Source: Micavibrio sp. UBA6147 (GTDB lineage Bacteria > Pseudomonadota > Alphaproteobacteria > Micavibrionales > UBA1664). From it: a DNA stretch of 64,000 nt. This document shows positions 45,706 through 54,061 of this stretch, one piece after another. The stretch spans positions 124,001-188,000 of the forward strand of contig DIUX01000002.1 of NCBI GenBank assembly GCA_002423185.1, given 5' to 3'. The translations under genes and the position numbers were made by a program. Position 1 is the stretch's first letter. Each line of letters starts with the position of its first letter. The notes under the pieces are model-generated. The model saw only the letters and a program-made list of their open reading frames with translations, made no database searches and was not told the DNA's origin.

Positions 45706-47631
45706 ATGCCAAGATTTGTTTTCACAATTTTGATGATTTTCACCTGTATGGCGGTCGTTGACAGCCCCGCCAAAGCCACGGATACAGACACAAATGCGGC
45801 GACAAGTGCCACAGATGCCACAGGCATTACAGGCGCAAATGCCATCCCCGCCCCTGCGCAAAATCTCGCCCCCGCGGATTACAGCCAATATCAGGCAACC
45901 CCGACTCATGCGTTGGCGATGCACGGCACGCCAAAGTACAAGGCCGGCTTCGCCCATTTTGACTACGTCAACCCCGCCGCCCCCAAAGGCGGGAATATGC
46001 GGATGCACAGCGTCGGCACGTTCGACAGCCTCAACCCCTTCATCGCCAAAGGCGTTCCCGCCGGCAATATCGGCATGATTTATGAAACCCTCACTGAACA
46101 CGGTTCGGATGAGGCCTTCACCGAATATGGCTTGCTCGCCGAATCCATTGAAATGCCGGAAGACAGAAGCTGGGTCGCCTTTAACCTGCGCCCTGAGGCA
46201 CGCTGGCATGACGGCGTTCCCCTCACCGCCGAGGATGTCGTATGGACGTTTCAAACCCTGATCGAACACGGCGCACCGTTCTACAAGGCCTATTATTCCA
46301 ACGTGCGCGAAGTTGTCGCAACAACGCCGCACCGCGTTTTATTCCTGTTTGACGAGGGCGTGAATATGGAGCTCCCCCTCATTATCGGCCAACTCCCCGT
46401 CCTGCCGAAACATTACTGGGCCGACCGTAATTTCTCCGAAACCACCCTGACCCCGCCTTTGGGCAGCGGCCCTTACCGCATCGGCCGTGTTGAACAAGGC
46501 CGCTTCATCGAATTCATCAAGGTTCAGGATTGGTGGGGCAAAGACCTTCCCATCAATATCGGACGTTATAATTTTGACCGCATCACGGTTGATTATTACC
46601 GCGACACCACCATCGCGCTTGAAGGCCTGTTCGCCAATGAATATGACTTCCGCCAAGAAAACACCGCCAAAACATGGGCAACCGGATATGACAACGAGCT
46701 TGTCAAAAGCAACCAAGTCATCAAGGAAAAAATCCGCAACCAAGAACCCGCCGGTATGCAAGGCTTCATCATGAACACGCGCCGCCCTGTCTTCCAAGAC
46801 CGGATCGTGCGCCAAGCCGTCAACCTCGCCTTTGATTTCGAATGGTCAAACCGCCAATTCGCCTATGGCGCCTATACCCGCACCGACAGCTATTTCGAAA
46901 ATTCGGAGCTTGCCTCCTTCGGCATTCCGACAGGGCGCGAGCTTGAGATTCTTTCCGCCTTCCGCAAGAATTTACCGTCTGAGGTTTTCAATGTTCCCTT
47001 CACCGTGTCCTATACGGACGGCAAGGGCAATAACCGTCAGAACCTGAAACGCGCCACTGAAATTCTCGACCAAGCCGGATATAAAACAGGCGCGGACGGA
47101 ATCCGTGTTGACCCTAAAACAGGACAAAAACTGGAATTCGAGATCATCGACAACCAGCCCGCCTTTGAACGCTGGACACTGCCCTTCATTCAAAACCTTG
47201 AAAAAATCGGCATCAAAGCCACATTCCGTATCGTCGACACGTCGCAATATGTCGCGCGGATGCAGAGTTTTGACTATGACATGACCATCAGCACCATCGG
47301 TCAATCCCTCTCCCCCGGCAATGAACAACGCGAATTTTGGCACTCCAGCAAGGCCGAGATTAATGGCTCACGCAATTATATCGGCGTGCGCGACCCCGTC
47401 ATTGATGCCTTGATTGATATGGTCATAGCCGCCCCGAACCGCGAAGAACTCATCCACCGCACCCGCGCCCTTGACCGCGTTTTGCTCTGGGGGCATTACA
47501 TTGTCCCGCAATGGCATATCAACGCGTGGCGCATCGCCTATTGGGATAAATTCGGCAAACCCGCAACAACTGCTGCGCAAAGCCTCGGCGTTGCCGACAC
47601 ATGGTGGGCAAAGGACGCCCAGCCGCAATAA
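45706..47631 (+). CDS. yejA: Peptide ABC transporter substrate-binding protein, YejA-like
   Basis: About 641 residues from the ATG at 45706 (a GTG at 45694 is possible). A signal peptide covers about residues 1-25, followed by a Thr/Ala-rich spacer. The SBP family 5 core has the YejA-type start HALAMHGTPKYKAGFAHFDYVNPAAPKGG, then SLNPFIAKG, FNLRPEARWHDGVPLTAEDVVWTF, LGSGPYRIGRV and VRQAVNLAFDFEW. YejA binds peptides, including microcin C-type peptide nucleotides, in the periplasm. The matching permeases and ATPase are present at 49.8, 51.7 and 58.0 kb. Its own terminator separates it from them. Confidence 0.88.
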   Translation: MPRFVFTILMIFTCMAVVDSPAKATDTDTNAATSATDATGITGANAIPAPAQNLAPADYSQYQATPTHALAMHGTPKYKAGFAHFDYVNPAAPKGGNMRMHSVGTFDSLNPFIAKGVPAGNIGMIYETLTEHGSDEAFTEYGLLAESIEMPEDRSWVAFNLRPEARWHDGVPLTAEDVVWTFQTLIEHGAPFYKAYYSNVREVVATTPHRVLFLFDEGVNMELPLIIGQLPVLPKHYWADRNFSETTLTPPLGSGPYRIGRVEQGRFIEFIKVQDWWGKDLPINIGRYNFDRITVDYYRDTTIALEGLFANEYDFRQENTAKTWATGYDNELVKSNQVIKEKIRNQEPAGMQGFIMNTRRPVFQDRIVRQAVNLAFDFEWSNRQFAYGAYTRTDSYFENSELASFGIPTGRELEILSAFRKNLPSEVFNVPFTVSYTDGKGNNRQNLKRATEILDQAGYKTGADGIRVDPKTGQKLEFEIIDNQPAFERWTLPFIQNLEKIGIKATFRIVDTSQYVARMQSFDYDMTISTIGQSLSPGNEQREFWHSSKAEINGSRNYIGVRDPVIDALIDMVIAAPNREELIHRTRALDRVLLWGHYIVPQWHINAWRIAYWDKFGKPATTAAQSLGVADTWWAKDAQPQ

Positions 47632-47670
47632 TGCGGCCTCCCCCACTCCACCCCAAATTCAGGCCATAAC

Positions 47671-47715
47671 AAACCCCGCCAAAGTCAGTATCAAGACAGG
47701 CGGGGTTTTTGTTTT
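47671..47715 (+). terminator. Intrinsic terminator after yejA
   Basis: AACCCCGCC pairs with GGCGGGGTT around a 20-base loop, followed by TTTTGTTTTT. It lies 40 bases beyond the yejA stop. Confidence 0.82.
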
Positions 47716-48102
47716 TGCGCCGGTGTTTCATACTCAAGGATGTAGGAACAGCTATAAATCCAGCTATATGATCGGCGAAAAACGGTGTCAGTAAGCCTCA
47801 TAACACATAAAAAACATAAAATATTTATTACAAAACATATAGATAACAAGATATGCAAAAAATTTATGGGTATAGTGCGATTTTTTCAGTGCATTTTTAA
47901 AAAGAACCGTGCTATAAGTATCATAGTACTTCTTCATCAGACAGAGTAAAACGTCTTAGAGTATCACTACCTGACACCAGTATCACTCACCAGTATCACT
48001 TGATCGTCAGGCGCCGGGTCCTTGTGGCCCGGCTTTTCTATGCCTGCTCTATGTCTGCATTTTCCGCTTTTCACGGCGGCACTTTGCTATATAATCCGCC
48101 GC
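47716..48102. other. Gene-free region with repeats and an isolated terminator; possible small RNA
   Basis: Between the yejA terminator and kdsB. 47800-47960 is AT-rich. The sequence AGTATCACT occurs three times (47962, 47980 and 47993), twice as CCAGTATCACT. CCTGAC at 47972 could pair with GTCAGG at 48006, enclosing the repeats. A hairpin with a T-run follows at once (48013-48037). A transcript starting in the AT-rich part and ending there would be a small RNA or a kdsB leader. No open frame with a ribosome binding site is seen. Confidence 0.4.
48013..48037 (+). terminator. Terminator-like hairpin 66 bases before kdsB
   Basis: GCCGGG and CCCGGC are separated by nine bases and followed by TTTT. 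No protein-coding gene ends just upstream, so it either ends a small transcript or attenuates kdsB. Confidence 0.55.
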
Positions 48103-49014
48103 ATGAACACCAATGCCGCCATCATCATCCCCGCCCGCTATGGATCGACCCGTTTCGCGGGAAAGCCCCTTGCCTTGATCGGCGGGGTTGCGATGCTCGA
48201 ACATGTCTATAACCGCGCCTGTGAGGCCGTCCAAGACCTCGGCGCCCAAGATTCAGTCGGCAACAATCCCCCCCACATCACGATCTGTGTCGCAACCGAT
48301 GATTCCCGCATCATGGATTTTTGCGCCGCCCGCGCCATTCCCGCCGTGATGACCAGCGAGTCATGCCGCACGGGGTCTGACCGCGTGCTGGAAGCCGCCG
48401 AAATTTTGTCGAAAACTTTGCCCGCCCCGATTGATATTATCCTCAATCTCCAAGGCGACAACCCGTTTGCCTCCAAACACGCTATCCGCAATGTTTTGGC
48501 CTGTTTAATCGCCCACCCTGAGGCCGAGGTTGCCACGCCGATCATCGCGCTTGACTGGGACGGGCTGGACGCCATGCGCGCACAAAAACAAACAACCCCG
48601 CACAGCGGCACAACCGCCGCCGTCATGCGCCCGCACACCCCGAACACAAGCAAAACCGAACACAGCACCACGCCAATGACCGCACCGATGAAAGCCCTGT
48701 GGTTTTCCAAGCAGATTTTGCCCGCCATCCGCAAAGAGGCCGATTTGCGCGCCGCATCGCCGCTATCGCCTGTGTACCGCCATATCGGGCTGTACGGATA
48801 CCGCCTTGACGCCTTGCGCCGCTTTAACACCCTCCCCGAAGGCTATTACGAAGCGTTGGAAGGGCTGGAGCAACTGCGTTTCCTTGAAAACGGGATTGGC
48901 GTTTACTGCGTTGAAATTCCGTCTGATTCCATGCCGCCGCTGAGCGGAATTGACACCGAAGACGACCTGAAACGGGCACAGGCCATGCTCGATGCCGGAT
49001 TGATCCATCTATGA
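48103..49014 (+). CDS. kdsB: 3-deoxy-manno-octulosonate cytidylyltransferase
   Basis: 303 residues from the ATG at 48103 (upstream frame to 48022 rejected). Motifs: IIIPARYGSTRFAGKPLALIGG at the N-terminus, TGSDRVLEA, and NLQGDNPF, where NVQGDEP is the usual form. CVEIPSDSMPPLSGIDTEDDLKRAQA closes the protein. KdsB activates Kdo with CTP for lipid A-core synthesis. The protein is about 50 residues longer than typical KdsB. The extra segment, rich in Thr/His/Pro/Ser, lies at about residues 165-200, between the substrate region and ALWFSKQILP. The stop overlaps the next start (ATGA). Confidence 0.9.
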   Translation: MNTNAAIIIPARYGSTRFAGKPLALIGGVAMLEHVYNRACEAVQDLGAQDSVGNNPPHITICVATDDSRIMDFCAARAIPAVMTSESCRTGSDRVLEAAEILSKTLPAPIDIILNLQGDNPFASKHAIRNVLACLIAHPEAEVATPIIALDWDGLDAMRAQKQTTPHSGTTAAVMRPHTPNTSKTEHSTTPMTAPMKALWFSKQILPAIRKEADLRAASPLSPVYRHIGLYGYRLDALRRFNTLPEGYYEALEGLEQLRFLENGIGVYCVEIPSDSMPPLSGIDTEDDLKRAQAMLDAGLIHL

Positions 49015-49706
49015 CCAGACATAAACCAACCCCCAAAGGCGACCAAAACCCCGCCAACAGCCAAACCGCCGTCACGCGCATCATCATTGCCCGTCACGGC
49101 AACACTTTTGGCCCCGATGACACCCCGACACGGGTGGGATGCCGCACCGATTTGCCGCTGGTTGAAAAAGGCTTGGCGCAAGGCCGCGCGCTCGGCAAAG
49201 CCCTCGCCGCAAACAACCTTATCCCCGATTTGGTGTTTACCTCCGAATTAAAACGCACCATCGAAACGGCGGAGCAAGCCCTAAGCGCGATGAATCTTGA
49301 TGCATCCCTTCACCCGCGCCACGCCGCGCAATTCAACGAAATAGACTACGGACTTGATGAAAACCTGCCGGAGGAAGACGTCATTGCCCGCATCGGCGAA
49401 GACGCGATTGCCGCATGGGATCGGGACGGCATTCCGCCCCAAGGATGGCGCGTCAACACCGATGATTTGCGCCAAGGCTGGATTGATTTTGCCCAGAGCA
49501 TCCTGCGCCGTTTTCACGGGCAAACCGCCCTTGTGGTCACCAGCAACGGCGTCGCCCGTTTTGCCCCCGTCCTGACCGGCGACGAAGAAGGCTTCAAAGC
49601 CGCAAACGATATTAAAATCGCCACCGGCGCGTATTGCGTGCTGGAACATCAAAGCGGCGCATACTGGACAATCAAGGCATGGAACATCCGCCCCGCCCTT
49701 GATTAA
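49011..49706 (+). CDS. Histidine-phosphatase-fold protein with a replaced second histidine
   Basis: 231 residues. The nucleophile motif RHGNT follows the first strand (IIIARHGNT). An ELKRTIETAEQAL segment and NEIDYGLDEN fit the phosphoglycerate-mutase-like fold. The second catalytic His, normally in a VVTHG-type motif, is absent: the sequence is ALVVTSNGVARF. I recall similar SNG variants in alphaproteobacterial relatives, so this may be a subfamily trait. Translationally coupled to kdsB by a four-base overlap. A role in sugar-phosphate or LPS metabolism is inferred from that coupling. Confidence 0.75.
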   Translation: MTRHKPTPKGDQNPANSQTAVTRIIIARHGNTFGPDDTPTRVGCRTDLPLVEKGLAQGRALGKALAANNLIPDLVFTSELKRTIETAEQALSAMNLDASLHPRHAAQFNEIDYGLDENLPEEDVIARIGEDAIAAWDRDGIPPQGWRVNTDDLRQGWIDFAQSILRRFHGQTALVVTSNGVARFAPVLTGDEEGFKAANDIKIATGAYCVLEHQSGAYWTIKAWNIRPALD

Positions 49707-49801
49707 AAACACACGGATTAGCATTGCATGATTTGGCGTTTTCTGTATCCTTTGGCGACAATGGTTACGCTTGCGTTATGCTATAACCCTTAGGGACACC
49801 G

Positions 49802-50923
49802 ATGTTCGCACAATATATCCTGAAACGACTGGCCTTGATTATCCCGACCTTGCTCGGCATCATGTTGCTCAATTTCGTGATTATCCAGCTCGCCCCCGGC
49901 GGGCCGGTCGAACAAATGATCGCCAAATTACAAGGCATGGATACCGGCGCGACCAGCCGTTTCACCGGCGGTGCCTCCGGCGAGATCGGCCCCCAAGGCT
50001 CCACGCAGGCGGCGCAAAATGCAGCGGGTTCCGGCGCTCCGTCCAAATATCGCGGCTCACAAGGCCTCGACCCCGCCTTTATTGCCGAGCTTGAACGCCT
50101 GTACGGATTCGACAAACCCATCCATGAACGCTTTATCCAGATGATCGGCAATTACAGCCGTTTTGACTTCGGGCAAAGCTATTACCGCAGCATCGACGTC
50201 ATTGACCTCGTCCTCGAAAAAATGCCGGTGTCCATCTCGCTCGGCTTATGGTCAACGCTGATTATCTACCTCATCTCCATCCCGCTCGGCATCCGCAAAG
50301 CCGTCAAAGACGGCTCGAAATTCGATGTCTGGAGCAGCGGCGTCATCTTTGTCGGCTACGCCATCCCGTCTTTCCTGTTCGCTATTTTATTGGTGATTTT
50401 ATTTGCGGGCGGGCGATATTTCGACATTTTCCCGCTGCGCGGCTTGGTGTCCGACAATTTCGATGATATGAGTTTTTGGCAACAGATGCGCGATTATATG
50501 TGGCATTTAACTTTGCCGATCTGCGCCATGGTCATCAGCGGTTTTGCAGGCCTGACCATGCTCACCAAAAATTCCTTTTTGGACGAAATCGGCAAACAAT
50601 ATGTCCTCACCGCCCGCGCCAAGGGACTCACCGAAAAACGGGTCTTGTATGGCCATGTGTTTCGCAATGCCATGTTGATTGTGATTGCCGGTTTTCCGGG
50701 GCTTTTTATCTCGGTTTTCTTTACCGGTGCGCTCCTGATCGAGGTGATTTTTTCGCTCGACGGGCTCGGGCTTTTGGGATTCGAGGCCACGATCAACCGT
50801 GATTACCCCGTCATGTTCGGCACGTTGTATATTTTCACCTTGATGGGGCTTGTGCTCAAGATCATCAGTGACATTACCTATGTCCTCGTTGACCCGCGCA
50901 TTGACTTTGAAAAACGCGCGTGA
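49802..50923 (+). CDS. yejB: Peptide ABC transporter permease, YejB-like
   Basis: 373 residues, binding-protein-dependent permease. The start MFAQYILKRLALIIPTLLGIMLLNFVIIQLAPGGPVEQ and the long periplasmic insert before LERLYGFDKPIHERF are YejB features. That insert is extended here by Gly/Ser/Ala-rich sequence. Six hydrophobic helices and the EAA-like loop YVLTARAKGLTEKRVLYGHVFRNAM are present. The ending LVDPRIDFEKRA is characteristic of YejB. AGGGA lies six bases upstream of the ATG. It heads the section yejB - unknown - yejE. Confidence 0.92.
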   Translation: MFAQYILKRLALIIPTLLGIMLLNFVIIQLAPGGPVEQMIAKLQGMDTGATSRFTGGASGEIGPQGSTQAAQNAAGSGAPSKYRGSQGLDPAFIAELERLYGFDKPIHERFIQMIGNYSRFDFGQSYYRSIDVIDLVLEKMPVSISLGLWSTLIIYLISIPLGIRKAVKDGSKFDVWSSGVIFVGYAIPSFLFAILLVILFAGGRYFDIFPLRGLVSDNFDDMSFWQQMRDYMWHLTLPICAMVISGFAGLTMLTKNSFLDEIGKQYVLTARAKGLTEKRVLYGHVFRNAMLIVIAGFPGLFISVFFTGALLIEVIFSLDGLGLLGFEATINRDYPVMFGTLYIFTLMGLVLKIISDITYVLVDPRIDFEKRA

Positions 50924-50983
50924 TAGCCATATCGCCAATAAGGATATGAGCCCGCAAGGACTGATACGTAAAGGGAGAAGACC

Positions 50984-51625
50984 ATGAGTGTAAACCGCAG
51001 CACCCCGCCATCACAAAACGGCCTGTCCCCAGACGGCCTGTCAAAGACCGATTTGTCCAATGATACCTTGGCTGGCACATTCAACGCCCTCAGCTCCATC
51101 GAGGCCGCGTGCTTGCTCGTTGCCTTGTCGACCGGCAAGGATATCGCCCCCGATGAATTACGCGCCCGTTTTGATGGTGCCGAGGATGATATGATCATCC
51201 GCATTGTTGACACGCTCTCCCCGACGCGGTTCGACTGGATGGAGAATCCGACGGACGAAGAAACCGGCCTTGGCGGCCTCCTCAAGCGCGTGCCGACACA
51301 TTTGCACCGCACGATTTTGGAAGACGCGCTCGACCTCGCTTTTGAACGCCTCATGCTCATCGGCCATATCCAGATTTCGGAAAAAGAAGGCCAATGCCAC
51401 CCCCATCAAGACGCCAACGCCTTGCCGGACAGCACCGCCCTGCAATTGGGACAGGATTTTTTCCCCGCCCTGTTTGACGGCAGTGAACAAGCCGAAACCA
51501 CCACCCGCCAAGCCATCTGCACCCTCTCCGTCTGGCTGGAACAAACCATTGAAAACGGCCATGCTTTGTCGCCGACTCCCATGCGCGCCTTCCACAAAGC
51601 GCCGTCTGCGTACGCACCAAAATAA
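50984..51625 (+). CDS. Hypothetical protein encoded between yejB and yejE
   Basis: 213 residues with a strong Shine-Dalgarno (AAAGGGAGA about seven bases upstream). Soluble and helical, with LSSIEAACLLVALSTGKDIAPDELRARFDGAEDDMIIRIVDTLSPTRFDWM and LKRVPTHLHRTILEDALDLAFERLML. N- and C-termini look disordered. No family recognised. Its place inside the transporter operon suggests a regulatory or accessory role; this is inference only. It is followed by a double hairpin. Confidence 0.6.
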   Translation: MSVNRSTPPSQNGLSPDGLSKTDLSNDTLAGTFNALSSIEAACLLVALSTGKDIAPDELRARFDGAEDDMIIRIVDTLSPTRFDWMENPTDEETGLGGLLKRVPTHLHRTILEDALDLAFERLMLIGHIQISEKEGQCHPHQDANALPDSTALQLGQDFFPALFDGSEQAETTTRQAICTLSVWLEQTIENGHALSPTPMRAFHKAPSAYAPK

Positions 51626-51636
51626 AACGGACACGC

Positions 51637-51689
51637 CGCCGCGATTCTTGTAGAATCGGAGCGCGGCGGAACAAGGGATTGAAAATCCC
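51637..51689 (+). other. Double hairpin between the unknown gene and yejE
   Basis: Hairpin one: CGCCGCGATTC (51637-51647) pairs with GAATC-GGAG-CGCGGCG (51653-51668), with a four-base bulge. Hairpin two: GGGATT and AATCCC around GAA (51675-51689). No T-run follows. These could stabilise or process the polycistronic mRNA and set different levels of the two permeases. Confidence 0.6.
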
Positions 51690-51736
51690 TGTGTCGTCCG
51701 TTTACACTTCCTGTTCCCACTAACAAACCGAAACAC

Positions 51737-52762
51737 ATGCCCCTATCCCCGATCAACCAGCGCAGACTCCGCCAATTCAAGGCCAATAAGCGTGGCTATT
51801 ACAGCTTTTGGCTGTTCCTTGCGTTGTTTTTTTTGACGCTCGGGGCGGAATTGATTGCGAATAACAAGCCTTTGCTTGTGCGCTATGACGGGGCGTTTTA
51901 TACGCCGGCCTTTAAAATTTATCCCGAAACGGCCTTTGGCGGCGATTTTGAAACAGAGGCCGATTACCGCGATGAATACGTCGCCGAATTAATTCATGAA
52001 AAGGGCTGGATGGTCTGGCCGCCTGTGCGCTATTCCTACAGCACCATAAACTATAACCTTGATGTTCCCGCCCCTTCGCCGCCATCGCCGCAAAACTGGC
52101 TCGGCACCGACGACCAAGGGCGCGATGTGATGGCGCGGCTCATCTATGGGTTTCGCATATCGGTTTTGTTCGGCTTGTTGCTCACCGTCGGATGCTCGGT
52201 CATCGGGATTATCGCGGGCGGGATTCAGGGCTATTACGGCGGCTGGGTTGATTTATTGTTCCAGCGGTTTATCGAGATATGGTCGTCTTTGCCGACGCTC
52301 TTCATCCTCATCATCATGGCGAGTGTGATTACACCGGGGTTCTTTAGCTTGCTGAGCATTATGTTGCTCTTCGGCTGGACGGCCTTGGTTGACGTTGTCC
52401 GCGCCGAATTTTTACGCGCCCGCAATTTTGACTATGTGCGCGCGGCGCGGGCGCTCGGCGTTGATGACCGCACGATTATGATTCGCCATGTCTTGCCCAA
52501 TGCTATGGTGGCCACCCTCACCTTTATGCCGTTTATCCTGACCGGTTCGATCACGGTGTTGACCAGCCTTGATTTCCTTGGTTTTGGCCTCCCCCCTGGC
52601 TCGCCTTCGCTTGGTGAACTTCTGGCGCAGGGGAAAAACAATATCCATGCGCCGTGGCTGGGGTTAACGGCGTTTTTCTCGCTCGCCGTGATGCTCTCAC
52701 TCCTCACCTTTATCGGCGAAGCGGTGCGTGATGCCTTTGACCCGCGCAAGACCGGCCTGTAA
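51737..52762 (+). CDS. yejE: Peptide ABC transporter permease, YejE-like
   Basis: 341 residues. Starts SPINQRRLRQFKANKRGYYSFWLF, typical of YejE, then a large periplasmic segment with PETAFGGDFETEADYRDEYV, VWPPVRYSY and NWLGTDDQGRDVMARLIYGFRIS. Five further helices and the EAA loop VRAARALGVDDRTIMIRHVLPNAM are present. It pairs with YejB to form the membrane channel. 111 bases separate it from the upstream unknown gene, a stretch mostly taken up by hairpins. Confidence 0.92.
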   Translation: MPLSPINQRRLRQFKANKRGYYSFWLFLALFFLTLGAELIANNKPLLVRYDGAFYTPAFKIYPETAFGGDFETEADYRDEYVAELIHEKGWMVWPPVRYSYSTINYNLDVPAPSPPSPQNWLGTDDQGRDVMARLIYGFRISVLFGLLLTVGCSVIGIIAGGIQGYYGGWVDLLFQRFIEIWSSLPTLFILIIMASVITPGFFSLLSIMLLFGWTALVDVVRAEFLRARNFDYVRAARALGVDDRTIMIRHVLPNAMVATLTFMPFILTGSITVLTSLDFLGFGLPPGSPSLGELLAQGKNNIHAPWLGLTAFFSLAVMLSLLTFIGEAVRDAFDPRKTGL

Positions 52763-52973
52763 AACCCCGCCTTCAAGAATCCCTATTTTCTTTGCAAGAA
52801 TACGCTGCATCGCACAACGTTTGCCCCCTTGCGCGGGCGAACCAATCCGCTATGAATCGATAAGGTCGATCGTAGAAAACGGTCATAAAGGCGAGTGAAC
52901 AGGATACACGGCAAAGGCAAGAAAAACGGGACGGTCACGGGGACAAGCCCACGAATGGGCGCCCCAGCCCCCT

Positions 52974-52997
52974 ATATCAAAACAGATATCAAAACAG
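52974..52997. repeat. Perfect 12-bp tandem duplication
   Basis: Two adjacent copies of ATATCAAAACAG, 29 bases before the next ATG. The surrounding gap 52763-53025 has no gene; a short minus frame at 53080-52883 lacks support. It could be an operator or a slippage product. Confidence 0.7.
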
Positions 52998-53025
52998 ACA
53001 AAGCAATATTGGGGCGTATACCACC

Positions 53026-53931
53026 ATGACAACACCGAACCATTCCGCATCTTCGCCATCAACCTCAACGACAACATCAACCACGCAGTCCTTCAACGGC
53101 GGCGCACAAGACGTTATCAACGCCGCGCTGCGGTTTTCCAGCGCCGCAGACATTGAAAATGTCCTGAATTTTTACAAAGGCAACCGCCACCAACATGTCC
53201 ATATCCGTGACGAAGCCTTGCTTGCCTCCCGCGTGCGAGATGGGCATTTCCTCATCCTTCAAGACAAGGACACGGGCGAGGTTCTGGCGTCCTCCGGCTC
53301 CTATGACTACACCGTCACGGGCGACACTGACCGCGCCTCCTATGCCGAGATCGGGTCAACCCGCTTTTCCGATAAAGTCGCCGGATTCGGGCTGTATCCG
53401 TTGTTCATCGCCTCGCAAGTCGTGCATGGGATGCTTGGTCGCCCGCCAAAGAAAATGTACATCGCTAATGTCTATGACGACAGCCCCGTGGGGCGCGAGA
53501 TGTTGACCAAAAAAGTCGGCTGGAACGTCATCAACGCCACCCCCGACATTATTGAAACCTTCCTCAAGACCAAAGACCCGTCCACCAAGGGCGATATGCG
53601 CCCGATGACGTGGTACGGATCGCCGGCCTCTTGCCTGCCGCACGAATCCCGCGTGATTTTGGGCTATCTTGCCACCCCGCAAATCAAGCATAAAAAGCTC
53701 GATTGCGTATTGAATATTGATATGTCCGGCTTTGACCTTGCCAACAAATACAACCCGCATTTAAAGAGCCTCGCCAGCGGTCAATGGGATTCCTTGATGA
53801 GTGACGAACACGGCAAGAATATGCTCGACCTTCAGGGCGTATCCGCCATGTTGCACACCATCCACAATACGGGCCACAATACAGGCTTTGCCGACAAAAC
53901 GGGGCGGCGATACGGCTATAAACCGTCATAG
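53026..53931 (+). CDS. Acetyltransferase-like protein (tentative GNAT)
   Basis: 301 residues; Ser/Thr-rich N-terminal tail of about 25 residues. The middle fits a GNAT-like order: ALLASRVRDGHFLILQDKDTGEVLASSGSYDY (strands 2-4), then YAEIGSTRFSDKVAGFGLYPLFIASQVVHGML, in the place of the acetyl-CoA loop and helix. KKMYIANVYDDSPVGREMLTKKVGWNVI resembles the later strand/helix. A clear Q/R-x-x-G-x-G/A motif is lacking. The second half is not recognised. It stands between yejE and a second-acetyltransferase/hydrolase group. Confidence 0.45.
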   Translation: MTTPNHSASSPSTSTTTSTTQSFNGGAQDVINAALRFSSAADIENVLNFYKGNRHQHVHIRDEALLASRVRDGHFLILQDKDTGEVLASSGSYDYTVTGDTDRASYAEIGSTRFSDKVAGFGLYPLFIASQVVHGMLGRPPKKMYIANVYDDSPVGREMLTKKVGWNVINATPDIIETFLKTKDPSTKGDMRPMTWYGSPASCLPHESRVILGYLATPQIKHKKLDCVLNIDMSGFDLANKYNPHLKSLASGQWDSLMSDEHGKNMLDLQGVSAMLHTIHNTGHNTGFADKTGRRYGYKPS

Positions 53932-54061
53932 AAGCACCATAAAATCGCGCGTATTTTCGCCGCATTAAAAACGAATCCCCCTAGACGAAATCGCGCGTTT
54001 GCGCGACACTGCTTTGCATCACATCACCATGATTGTGCCTAAAAAGCAAAGGACACCCACC

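Noticed and set aside
52883..53080. 65-residue minus frame in the gap after yejE
   Set aside because: No ribosome binding site; covers the 12-bp duplication and looks like noncoding sequence.
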